This document shows, piece by piece, positions 19,916-29,148 of a stretch of 29,148 nucleotides of DNA. How positions within the stretch are numbered: the first letter of the stretch is position 1; each line of letters starts with the position of its first letter. The DNA is taken from assembly GCA_958430865.1 (NCBI GenBank), contig CAUDNR010004474.1, positions 1 through 29,148 of the forward strand. The letters run 5' to 3'. Both the position numbers and the translations under genes were made by a program. Source of the DNA: Entrophospora sp. SA101. Taxonomy: Eukaryota > Glomeromycota > Glomeromycetes > Entrophosporales > Entrophosporaceae. The notes below the pieces were generated by a model, which was not told the origin of the DNA, searched no databases, and worked only from the letters and a program-made list of their open reading frames with translations.

Positions 19916-20931
19916 TTTTGTGAAAATTATGAATATAAAGTTCTTGAAAAAAAAAAAAGAAAAAAAAAGTACGTGTCATTCTTTTGTGACACACATATAA
20001 TTAAATAAATGGGTACGTGCTGCAGAAAATTTAACTTTCAGGGGTCACTCACTATGCTTATCACAATTTATTTCTCGTCCTTCTTAGGAGTTCAAGCTCA
20101 AAACTTTACTATATTATACTAAGTATGGCAATAACATGACCTAGTTTTACTAATCCAATAAAATAGGTGTTGAACGCACCCACCATTAAAATGATCATCC
20201 GTTTCTTCACAACTTGGTAAAATCCAAGATTTTTTGTTCTAGTGCTCATAAATTCTCGGATATTTCCTTCCTTCGTGAAAGATCAGGCTTTCAATTAACT
20301 TTGGAACAACAGTCAACTGAAGAAGTCCTTCAAGATGGTGTAGTCATAACTGCGGGAAAATAATGTTATAAATCAATTTTAGCTAAATTCCCTTCCTTCC
20401 CTTTGCTCATTTTATTCTGTTTATTGCCCAAATCGTCTTGAGATAATATGTGTCAATAATCCTTTGCCATTATTAGAAAATTTCATAATGTTTTCTCAAT
20501 TAGTAGCGACTTTAAAAGAAATTATCATGCAAGTTTACTAATAAAGTTACTTCCACATTGAATCGACGATCTAGAAATTTAGACGATTGTTCTGGTTTTG
20601 GTCCCACTTTAAACAAGAATCGAGTTACCATGTCATTGAGGTATTTGTGTTTAATAAAATTGATACAAAAGTTGGATATATATATATATAATTACCCATT
20701 ACTCTAGTTTCTTTCTTCATACATCAATATTTTTAAAATGAAAAAATAATAATAAACATTAATTCTATACTGTTTACCTTGTAGCAAAATGAGTGCTACT
20801 TTAATCAATTTCAATTTCCAAGTGACAGAAGCTAGGGTTCATATTGAGCCAAAATCGAACTAAACTAAACTTCTGATCATGTTCAAGTTCTGCTCATTGA
20901 AATCTAGTTCAAGTTCAAAATAAACTTTAGT

Positions 20932-21097
20932 CACTGGTAGAAAAATGTAACTCACAAAGATTTCACATGGTGAAAGCATTGAGCATAACAACCATATTTC
21001 CATAATATTTCACTAGTATTTGTAAAACTGTTGTAAAAAATACTGTAGAAACAGTTGTGAAATCAAATCTTTGTGAATTATATTTTTTCTACCAATG
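20932..21097. mobile_element. MITE-like foldback element, CACTGGTAG ends (copy 2)
   Basis: Second copy of the element at 7841-8006, carried along in the duplication. The arms have the same mismatches, so this is not an independent insertion. Confidence 0.6.
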
Positions 21098-21317
21098 AAT
21101 TTCAGTTCAAGTTTGATTCAAAGTTCATGAACATGTTCAGATTCATTATTATTAATTAGTACTAAACCTTTGCTCACTCACTAAAGCAAATTATGTTACT
21201 AAAAGTTTTATTAACAATTTTTAAGGATTAATTAAGGTTTATTTGTTCCCCCTGCTATGTCAACCAAAAACCTCATGGATTGTTTCTCAAAAATCAATTA
21301 TGTTTAATTATAAAACA

Positions 21318-21491
21318 AGAGAATTGTTATTCGCACCTCCCATTTTTGTTATTCGCACCCCTCCCGTGACTAAAACAAAGATGAACCAATAAAATCATCA
21401 CATTTTAAAGCCATTCATTGGTCACATTACTACACTTAGTCACGGGAGGGGTGCGAATAACAAAAATGGGGGGTGCGAATAACAATTCCCT
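21318..21491. mobile_element. 174-bp MITE with 56-bp terminal inverted repeats (copy 2)
   Basis: Second copy of the element at 8227-8400, with the same AAAACA flanks (21312-21317 and 21492-21497) and the same two arm mismatches. Confidence 0.75.
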
Positions 21492-21990
21492 AAAACAATA
21501 ACAAGTAATACATACAGATAAATAATAATTAATAAATAAAAGAGAAATAATCTTCTTATAACACAAGACAAGAATGCAGGCAGGACATTGGCGGAATTGG
21601 CACCACTAACCAACTTGAAAATTATTATACACTGGTTACATAAATGTACTTGAACTTTAAACATGTTCATAAACTTGAGCGAGCTCGCGGGAGCAGTTTA
21701 AGTTTAAATATTATATGTCCGGGTTCAAAAAGAGTGATATGAGCTTGTGAAAGTCCAGGGTTCAATTAAACTTGAATCGCTAACCAGGGCACGAAATCCT
21801 ATTAAATATTATCTTTAGTCGTGGTTCTTTTAGGCAACTTTAGAAAATCTTTCACTTCATAGGTAAAGTTCGATAAATAAATATATATAGAAATGATGTA
21901 CAAAATTTAGATCACCCGATAAATTACCAGTAAAAAATAAAAAAGCTAATGTAAATTTAATTATTAATATTATATAATAAAAAAAAAAAA

Positions 21991-24459
21991 ATGGACACTC
22001 TTCCAAAAGATATTACTTTACGTGATCAACAAACTAGTGGGTTAAACTTTAAATGCCTTCTATCGCATTCTATAACACATTGATATCTAATTGATTGAAC
22101 TAAAAAACCATTTATACGAAAATTTTCAAAAAAACAGATGCCATAAGTTCAATGCTCAATCTCAATATCAAACCAGATCCAACGATCACCACGGCCTCAT
22201 CTGATAATCTATTGCTTTCCAGCAATAACAGCGAACCAGTATGGAAAGTGTTAATTTTCGATGAATTTGGCCGAGATGTAATTTCTTCTGTGCTCAAAGT
22301 TAACGATTTACGAGATAATGGAGTCACAGTTCACATGTATGTATGTATGTTGTACCTTGATAAAAGTGAAAAGAAAAACTTGATTTATATGATAACTTAT
22401 AATTTTGAATAGGTTATTAAAAAGTGACAGACAACAAATTCCAGATGTTCCTGCAATATATTTTGTCGAACCAACACCTAATAACATTCAAAAAATTAGC
22501 GAGGTCTTTAAATAAAATTTGAATCAAAAGTCATTTATATTTTCATTTTCTTCATATAACATATTAAAATTTTATTATTATCATTATTATTATTATCAGG
22601 ATTTGGCAAAAAATCTTTATGAAACTTATTATATAAATTTTTTAACAACTATTCCAAGACCTCTACTTGAAGAATTTGCAACAATAACATATCAAAATAA
22701 CACATCAAATTTGATTGCTCAAGTTTATGATCAATATTTGAACTTTATAGTCACTGAACCAAACCTTTTTTCTTTGAATCAACCAAATATTTATTATACT
22801 TTGAATGATCCAACAGCAGCAGAAACAGCTATTGAAGAAGCAATAGATCGTACTGTAACTGCATTATTTTCAGTATTGGCAACAATGGGTGTCGTACCTA
22901 TAATTAGATGCCCAAGGGGAAATGCTGCAGAAATGGTAGCATATAAGCTTGATAGTCGTTTACGTGATCATCTGTTAAATTCACGAAATAATTTATTCTC
23001 GGAAGCTTCAACATCATTAAATTTTCAAAGGCCGGTGTTAATTATTCAAGATAGGAATGTTGATCTAGTTCCTATGCTAAGTCATTCTTGGACATATCAA
23101 GCATTGATACACGATGTTTTAGATATGAATTTGAACAGAATTACTATACAACTAGAAGAAATGGGACATAACACTAAAAAAACCTATTATTTGGATAACA
23201 ATGATTTCTTTTGGTCAAAGAATGCTTCAAGTCCATTTCCTCAAGTGGCTGAAGATATTGATGTCGAGCTTAATCGATATAAATCTGATGCAGCAGATAT
23301 CACAAAATTAAGCGGAGTTAGTTCACTTGATGACATTAACAATGCAGATTTGTCTCAAAATACATCACATTTAAAGTCGGCCATCACTGCCCTGCCAGAA
23401 CTTACTGCGCGCAAACAAACACTTGACACACATATGAATATTGCGACATCTTTATTACAGGGAATTAAGGAACGTCAATTAGACACTTTTTTCCAATTGG
23501 AAGAATCAGTTACACGACAAAATAAATCAAGTGTGCTAGAGGCTATCAAAGATCCAGAGAAAAAATCACCAGAAGATAAATTACGTTTTTTTATAATTTA
23601 TTATTTGTCAGTTGATGAAGTTACAAAAGAAGATATGATTGAATATGAGGAAGCTCTTTCCGCTGCTGGTTGTAATATGGCAGCTTTAAATTATGTTAAA
23701 AAGTTTGTAAACAAAATTTTATTTATAAGATATTAATATCTTCAATTTATACATTTGATTGATAAATTTATTTACATGATCAAATCAAACAATAGGGTAC
23801 GCGAAATCACTAAAATGACAATGTTGTCAGCACCCGTTTCTCAAAGTTCAGGTTTCGGGCAACCTAGTCAATTATTCTCAGGATTTTCATCTATAGGAAA
23901 GGTATTAATAATAATAATAATAACAAAAATAATAATAGTAATTATTTATTTTGGATATAAATTTTTAATTAATTTCTTCATTTTATTTAACAAGTTGACT
24001 GATAAATTAAAAGAGGGAGGATTTGAAAACTTGATTTCTGGAGTAAAAAATTTATTACCATCACATAAAGATTTAACTTTAACAAAAATTACTGAATCAA
24101 TTATGGATCCATCAACTAGCAGTACTTATAAAACTGATGATTATTTATTTTTTGATCCAAAAATGGCACGTAACTCCTCTATTAATAAACAATCAAAGAG
24201 TAAACATAGCTTCCAGGAAGGAATTGTTTTTGTTGTTGGTGGTGGAAATTATATTGAATATCAAAATTTACAAGAATACGCAAAGGTGTTTATTATTATT
24301 CAAAATATCTAATTAATATAATAAAAAATTTTTAAATTTTCTAATCAAATTTTTCTGTAATTTTATTAGAGACAAGCTAACAAGAAGAAAATTATTTATG
24401 GTTCAACACAGATATTAAATCCACGTGCATATTTACAAGAACTTACAAAACTTGGATGA
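21991..24459 (+). CDS. SLY1: Sly1, Sec1/Munc18-family SNARE regulator (copy 2)
   Basis: Exons are 21991-22036, 22138-22336, 22413-22503, 22600-23702, 23796-23901, 23995-24285 and 24370-24459, encoding the same 641 residues as the gene at 8900-11368. SLY1 is a single essential gene in model yeasts, so two identical intact copies are unexpected and are best explained by very recent duplication or assembly error. Confidence 0.95.
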
Positions 24460-24812
24460 TTTTTTTTAATCTTTAATATAATTTTGTACAACATATTTTA
24501 GGAATATCCAAAAAAATTAATATGTAATAATAGATAATAATTTATTCTCTGGTTTTTAATTGCTTTTTTTTTTAATTCCTTAAATAATTTAAATAAACAA
24601 CAAAGTCTTAAATAAAGTCTTGATAGATAAAATAGAACATAAAATTGCAAATACACATATATGATCTTGGGTATATTGGAATAAATAAATGTTCATCAGG
24701 AAGAACATAATAGATCAACAATAATCTTTGGAAACATTTTCAAAGAAAATTTTTTAAATACAAAGAGAAAAAAATAATAACATTACATTTATTATTAATT
24801 AGTTGATTAATG
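24460..24812. other. Convergent intergenic region SLY1-MNR2 (copy 2)
   Basis: Second copy of the 353-base 3'-end interval. Nothing beyond A/T-rich sequence was seen. Confidence 0.6.
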
Positions 24813-27084
24813 TCAGACAATTCCGGTCCTGTGAGCCATTATAACTCCTGATATAGAAAACAGAATTATTCCTGCCAATATAGTAATAAACCATCTCAAA
24901 CCTTCGGATTCTTGTCCTGGGACCGGAACATTCATTCCCCATAAACCTATTTATTGTAAAAACCAATATTATATAAACAACAACAGCAACAGTAACATAT
25001 TGTGGAAAATGAAAAATGATTTTATTAGGCGTTACCTGTTACAAGATTCATAGGAATTAAAATAGTTCCTAATGCTGTAAGTCTAGACAATATATCATTA
25101 ATCTGATTATTAGCTTGTGTCATCTCAATTGAAATTTGTGCCAAATAGTTTGAATGTGACCTAGAAAGTATTTTTTCATAATGGTTCAAATTCTGAACCA
25201 TTGTAATAATGTGATCTAAAAAAAAACCATGTAAATCATAAATATTGCAATAAATATAAACACAAACACAAACACAAACACAAACACAAACAAAACATAA
25301 TCCACAATAGATAGGTACCTTGAATATCTCCCAAGTATAATATAATCTCATTACCTATAACCACATCCCACCTTAATTCATAACATCTTTTTATTAATGC
25401 TTTCATAACATCTGCTTTACTTCCTAACAATCTTAATAATCCCAGCACCTTTTTACGACAATGTCCTATTCTACGTAACATATCAGTCTGTTCAGATTCT
25501 TTAAGTATCAACACCAGTTCATCAATAGAATCTACCTCAAATTCAATTGATCGAATAAGTGGTGCAAATGAGTCCGTTACATCGTCAATTATTGCATAAT
25601 TTATCCAATCTACAAAATGATCAAGATTAATATAATTAGGATCGTTATGAATAAATTATTTTTTTTAATGATTTAAAAATAAATTACCAGGTGTGACAGT
25701 TATATAATCTTTTAATTGTCCTATTCTACGTCTAACATTCGCTGGATGCGGTGTTGGGCGAAAATGAAACTATTTATTATTATTGCCCAAAAAAGGTATT
25801 TTTTAAAACTTTAAATGTCCATAATAATAAAAATATTTATTATAGATAAAAGGTATATACCGATAAAATTCCTTCTTTCATCACAATCATATAAAGGTTT
25901 ACTGGTTGTAAATATGTTGGAGAATAATGATTTTGATCAAAAGATCGGAAACAAATAAAATAATAATCATTAAATTTTTCACATTTTTCACGTGTTTCTT
26001 CAGTTTCTATATCTTCAATGGTCAAAGGATGTATACCAAATATCTTTTTAAAGAAAATAAAATAAAAGTAAATTTCAAAGTGTCATTTATAGTTATTTAA
26101 TTGCTTTTCTTAATATTGATAACATTACGCTTACCCTACCAAATTCCATCATTTCATCATCTGTTGGTGATAGGATATCAATCCACCAACATCCATTTTT
26201 CAGCATTTCTGATAATGATAAATCCAATGGTGGTATTTCTGCAAGTGTATGTGCATGTACAGTACTGTGTGCTGTAGAATAAAATGTAAATCGATATAAT
26301 ATTTCTGAATTATACTAATACAATAGGACAAGAACAATATTATTTTTTTAATGGTTGTTTTGTTAAACAATGAATTAATAATTATATAGTTAAAAAAAAA
26401 ATTTCACTAAACCTTATTATCTTTAAAGTTATGACAACGATTGAACCTTTCATTTATTGCATTTTTTTTAACAACAACGGATTCTGATTCACTCAATCTT
26501 CTTCGTTGATGCCTTTGCTCTTGTTGATGTTTCTCATTCTCATCCTTCACATATTTCTCAAGAGCCTCATAATCAATCCCTATACCTCGTTTAAATGCAG
26601 ATTCAATTAAAGGAAAACATACATCGTTTTGTGCTTTGAGTTGACGTTGATGTTGTGGTATTGGGGAAGAGAATGCATTTGAAGTACCATTATCTGAGTC
26701 GGTTTCTCCGTACAAATTTATCTCAAAATTTGAATCTAAATTGTTATTATTACTCATATCTAAAACAGATTCTTGTATATTCCTTAGATTGTTCGATGAA
26801 TATTGTTTATGCAAAGATTGTTGTTGTTGTTGTAATTGTTGCTGCTGCGGCTTTTTTTTTACTACAGAATTATCTAATGCTAACGATGATAATGATGATA
26901 TTGAACTTGGTGATCGAGAGACATATCTTTGTTTTAACAAAGGTGTTCCCTCTCCCATTTCTGAACAATCATACTCTTCATGTCCTTCAAATTGATTATT
27001 AATAGATGGTTCTTTTGAATGGTCATTATTATTATTTTCTGAATGATTGATGCTACCAAAGTCTTTGATTTGTGAAGGATTCAT
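24813..27084 (-). CDS. MNR2: CorA-type Mg2+ transporter, Mnr2-like (copy 2)
   Basis: Exons are 26413-27084, 26135-26314, 25861-26043, 25688-25769, 25319-25609, 25036-25215 and 24813-24946, encoding the same 573 residues as the gene at 11722-13993, including the GMN motif and the Gln tract. Even the CAA/CAG pattern of the Gln tract and the intronic (ACAAAC)n length match. Its upstream region is cut at 27942, 858 bases from the ATG, after which the two copies have different neighbours. Confidence 0.93.
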
Positions 27085-27942
27085 AATTTCTTTGAATTAT
27101 ATATCAATCAAAAAAAATTATTTACCGAAAAATTATTTTTTTCAAAAAAAAAATTTTTTAATAAAAATTTTTCGATTGCTGCCACATTGTTTGATGATTT
27201 ATAATTTATAATAAATAATTAAAAAAAATCGGGTTGCATGATTATACAGTAAATAGAAAGTGATTTTAGTTAGTATTGTTTTGATGCATTCCTAAAGTTT
27301 CTTAAAGAGGAGTTGGTTTCAATCAACACAAATAATAAATAATAATAATAATAATAATAATAGGGTTTGTGTGAATTGCGAATTCTATATTAGCCAATAA
27401 AAAGGAATTTTTCGCACACACCTTCTCCATAGTTTTATAATCTAATCAGAAGCAAAAGAATCAAATCTATAATCTAAGTGCGACGTAGATTGATTCTTGA
27501 AAACAATTTCGCTACCTGCCTTTTTTAATTATTTTTTGTTTTATACAAACATTTCTGCGCCACTGCGCCAATTACAAAAATTGCGAGTTCAAAAATGTAA
27601 TGACGATAAAATTTCTTTACACGTAACCATTTAAACCATTTAAACGAATTCATATGACAAAGCGATCAGTTTAGAATTAATGTGTAATATAGGCGCGTTA
27701 AAATAGTACTTGAGGCTTAGGACTTGTAGAGAAAGGTCATAGCCTTTAATTCTATAATTAGCGTAAGAAAGAAACTAGTTATAATTGTAATTTGTTTTCT
27801 TGTCCGTTTTTGGAGGGATCGAATATACAGGACCAATAAAAAATTGCAGGATAGGTATCCTGTAGAAGAAATTCCCTCAGTGTGGTTATATTAATTATTT
27901 GGCAAAGTAAACATTTATTTGTACTACAAATGATTTCACGGA
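27085..27942. promoter_or_regulatory. MNR2 upstream region, right end of copy 2
   Basis: Same 858 bases as 13994-14851, with the (AAT)n run at about 27332-27362 and the CAGGATA stem at 27847-27862. It abuts unique sequence at 27943. Confidence 0.55.
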
Positions 27943-28220
27943 TCATGTCCTTTGGGCCACGATCCTTCAGGACCAGTCCTTATTGTTATAGGACCAGCGG
28001 ATCTCTCTTAAACGGATTTACCGAAGTACCGTCCAATCGTATGTTAGACATGTGATCTAGCTCTATATTCGTATTTTTATTTCTTATATATATTTATTAA
28101 TAATTTGTAAGAACAAAAATAATTAAATTTGTTGTTATTTGTACCATAAAGTTGCTTACAAATTCGCCAAAGCTCTCTAGGTACAAGAAAGAGGGGTAAA
28201 TCCATCAAAGGGATATTATT

Positions 28221-28283
28221 GAGATAGAAGCAGAAATTAGAAAAGCAGAAGCTGAACGTAATGATGCTCGTATAATAAATTAA
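28221..28283 (+). pseudogene. Remnant of a charged coiled-coil coding sequence
   Basis: Twenty codons, EIEAEIRKAEAERNDARIIN and then TAA, have a strongly helical Glu/Ala/Lys/Arg composition. Upstream, in other frames, YHKVAYKFAKAL (from about 28142) and VQERGVNPSKG can be read between stops. Together this looks like a protein-coding sequence broken by frameshifts and stops. No family can be named with confidence. Confidence 0.4.
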
Positions 28284-28704
28284 TTGACGAGCAAGAATTA
28301 TGCATAAAAGCTTGCAATTAATCGACGAGTGTAGCTAAGTTAATATTAACTCGAACTCAGCTATAAAACGAAAATAATCGAGATTAGGTAAAAAAATACC
28401 TTTGCAATATATAACTCTCATCAAAATACCATTGAGTTAGTAAACAATCTTCAACCAGTCTGTCTTTGGGTCCGAGCAGGGCCAACACGACCCTACAGAT
28501 CACGTTACACTTCAAGTAAATTATTTTTAAATTTGTTTTTACGAATTTATCCTAACTGCCTCTTTGAAACTGAATGCTATTGACGAACAACTAAGAGTGT
28601 GGCTCAAAAGTTAATTCGACCTTGGACATAAATGTAAATAATCAACATTGACCAAAAAGCCATCTCGCAGTAGGCTTGTAGGTAAGTTAAAAATATATTT
28701 GCAT

Positions 28705-28756
28705 TATGACCAATTATGACATCACGACCTAATTATGACATTATGACATTACAGCT
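28705..28756. repeat. Degenerate TTATGAC tandem motifs
   Basis: The heptamer TTATGAC, or close variants followed by CA/AT, occurs about four times within 50 bases. It is irregular in spacing and not a clean satellite. Confidence 0.4.
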
Positions 28757-28761
28757 TAGTT

Positions 28762-28890
28762 ATGAATGGTATTATAGCTTTTGATTTTGGAATTACAGCT
28801 ATCACAATGTGTAAACCTGGTTTGGGAAAATTTTATCGAAAATCTTCAAAAAATATCGGACCAAAAAAATTTCTCCAACATCAATATTAA
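28762..28890 (+). pseudogene. Short open frame, possible Hsp70/actin-fold ATPase start
   Basis: Forty-two codons start MNGIIAFDFGITAITMCKPG and end at TAA. The segment IIAFDFGIT resembles the first phosphate loop of Hsp70/actin-type ATPases (IDFGTT), but the second Thr context is altered and nothing else supports it. This could be a decayed gene start or chance. Confidence 0.2.
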
Positions 28891-28981
28891 TAACATTAAT
28901 TAATGATAAAATAATTTCCTTCATAGTCCTTTTATATAGTAATGATACTAATAAATAGTAATAATTTTGACATTTTCTTAG

Positions 28982-29148
28982 GTTATAGTACTAGTAGCTA
29001 TATTATTAGCAGTAATATTATAAGTATAAATTATTATTATCTTATTAAAGTAAATAAGCCTTATTTGGGGTATGCTGCAACAAAGCCAGACAAAGTGAAC
29101 ATTGGTATTACCAAAGATTTCAGGGATCAAAATTTAGTAATGTGGTTA
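28982..29148 (+). CDS. Open segment running off the window end
   Basis: After a possible acceptor TTTTCTTAG (ending 28981) one frame stays open for 55 codons to the window edge. The first part is low complexity; from 29059 it looks more coding (PYLGYAATKPDKVNIGITKD). It might be a later exon of the gene whose start is at 28762. The GYAATKPD segment would fit loosely after an Hsp70-like first motif. Evidence is weak and the frame is incomplete. Confidence 0.2.

Larger units (their letters stand above)
19916..21990. promoter_or_regulatory. 2.1-kb divergent intergenic region with two MITEs (copy 2)
   Basis: Second copy of the MBP1-SLY1 promoter interval. It contains the coding-like remnant (20187-20363) and both foldback elements at the same relative places, showing that the MITE insertions came before the 13-kb duplication. 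Confidence 0.6.
14884..27942. repeat. Tandem segmental duplication, copy 2 (13,059 bp)
   Basis: Direct repeat of 1793-14851. No base or length difference was found in the parts compared, including introns, intergenic DNA and microsatellites. Similarity stops after GATTTCACGGA: copy 1 continues ACTTG, copy 2 continues TCATG. Confidence 0.95.
27943..29148. other. Unique right flank with repeat and gene remnants
   Basis: The first 60 bases contain spaced AGGACCAG motifs (27972 and 27991) that look like the end of a dispersed repeat. Related AGGACCA occurs at 14738, inside the duplicated block. Farther on are a coding remnant at 28221-28283, a cluster of TTATGAC motifs at about 28704-28755, and two short open segments from 28762 to the window end. 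No complete gene is visible. Confidence 0.55.

Noticed and set aside
1..29148. CRISPR arrays, rRNA, tRNA genes, bacterial operons or phage
   Set aside because: No regularly spaced repeats, no tRNA-like fold and no prokaryotic gene organisation were seen; the introns and gene families are fungal.

Overview
The window reads as nuclear DNA of a filamentous, probably early-diverging fungus. It is very AT-rich, its genes are split by short GT-AG introns (72-146 nt), coding regions carry Asn/Gln/Ser-rich tracts, and the three recognisable genes are fungal: an Mbp1/Cdc10-type APSES transcription factor, the Sec1/Munc18 protein Sly1, and a CorA-type Mg2+ transporter of the Mnr2/Alr group. Glomeromycotina (Rhizophagus-like) would fit the composition, but that is an impression and not a proof.

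Layout. Positions 1-1781 are a unique AT-rich flank with no convincing gene. From about 1782 to 14851 runs a block of about 13.06 kb. After a 32-base spacer (14852-14883) the same block is repeated in the same direction, exactly as far as I could check, to 27942 (constant offset 13,091). Positions 27943-29148 are a second unique flank holding degenerate coding remnants.

Each block contains, in order: a small unknown gene on - (2174-2619), a small unknown four-exon gene on + (3065-3734), the MBP1-like gene on - (4344-6824), a 2.1 kb intergenic region with two foldback (MITE-like) elements, SLY1 on + (8900-11368), and MNR2 on - (11722-13993). I derived the exon structures by hand. All reading-frame phases close, giving 99, 125, 690, 641 and 573 residues. 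The second copies lie at +13,091 and are equally intact.

The five genes do not form a pathway. They are a G1/S transcription factor, an ER-Golgi SNARE regulator and a vacuolar Mg2+ transporter, with two unknowns. The main point of interest is the duplication. Its left edge lies in a roughly 121-bp hAT-like MITE. The internal MITE (14876-14996) has a perfect 8-bp target-site duplication, while the one at the outer left edge (1782-1905) has lost it on its left side. This suggests that recombination between MITE copies, or a mis-assembly through them, created the outer boundary.
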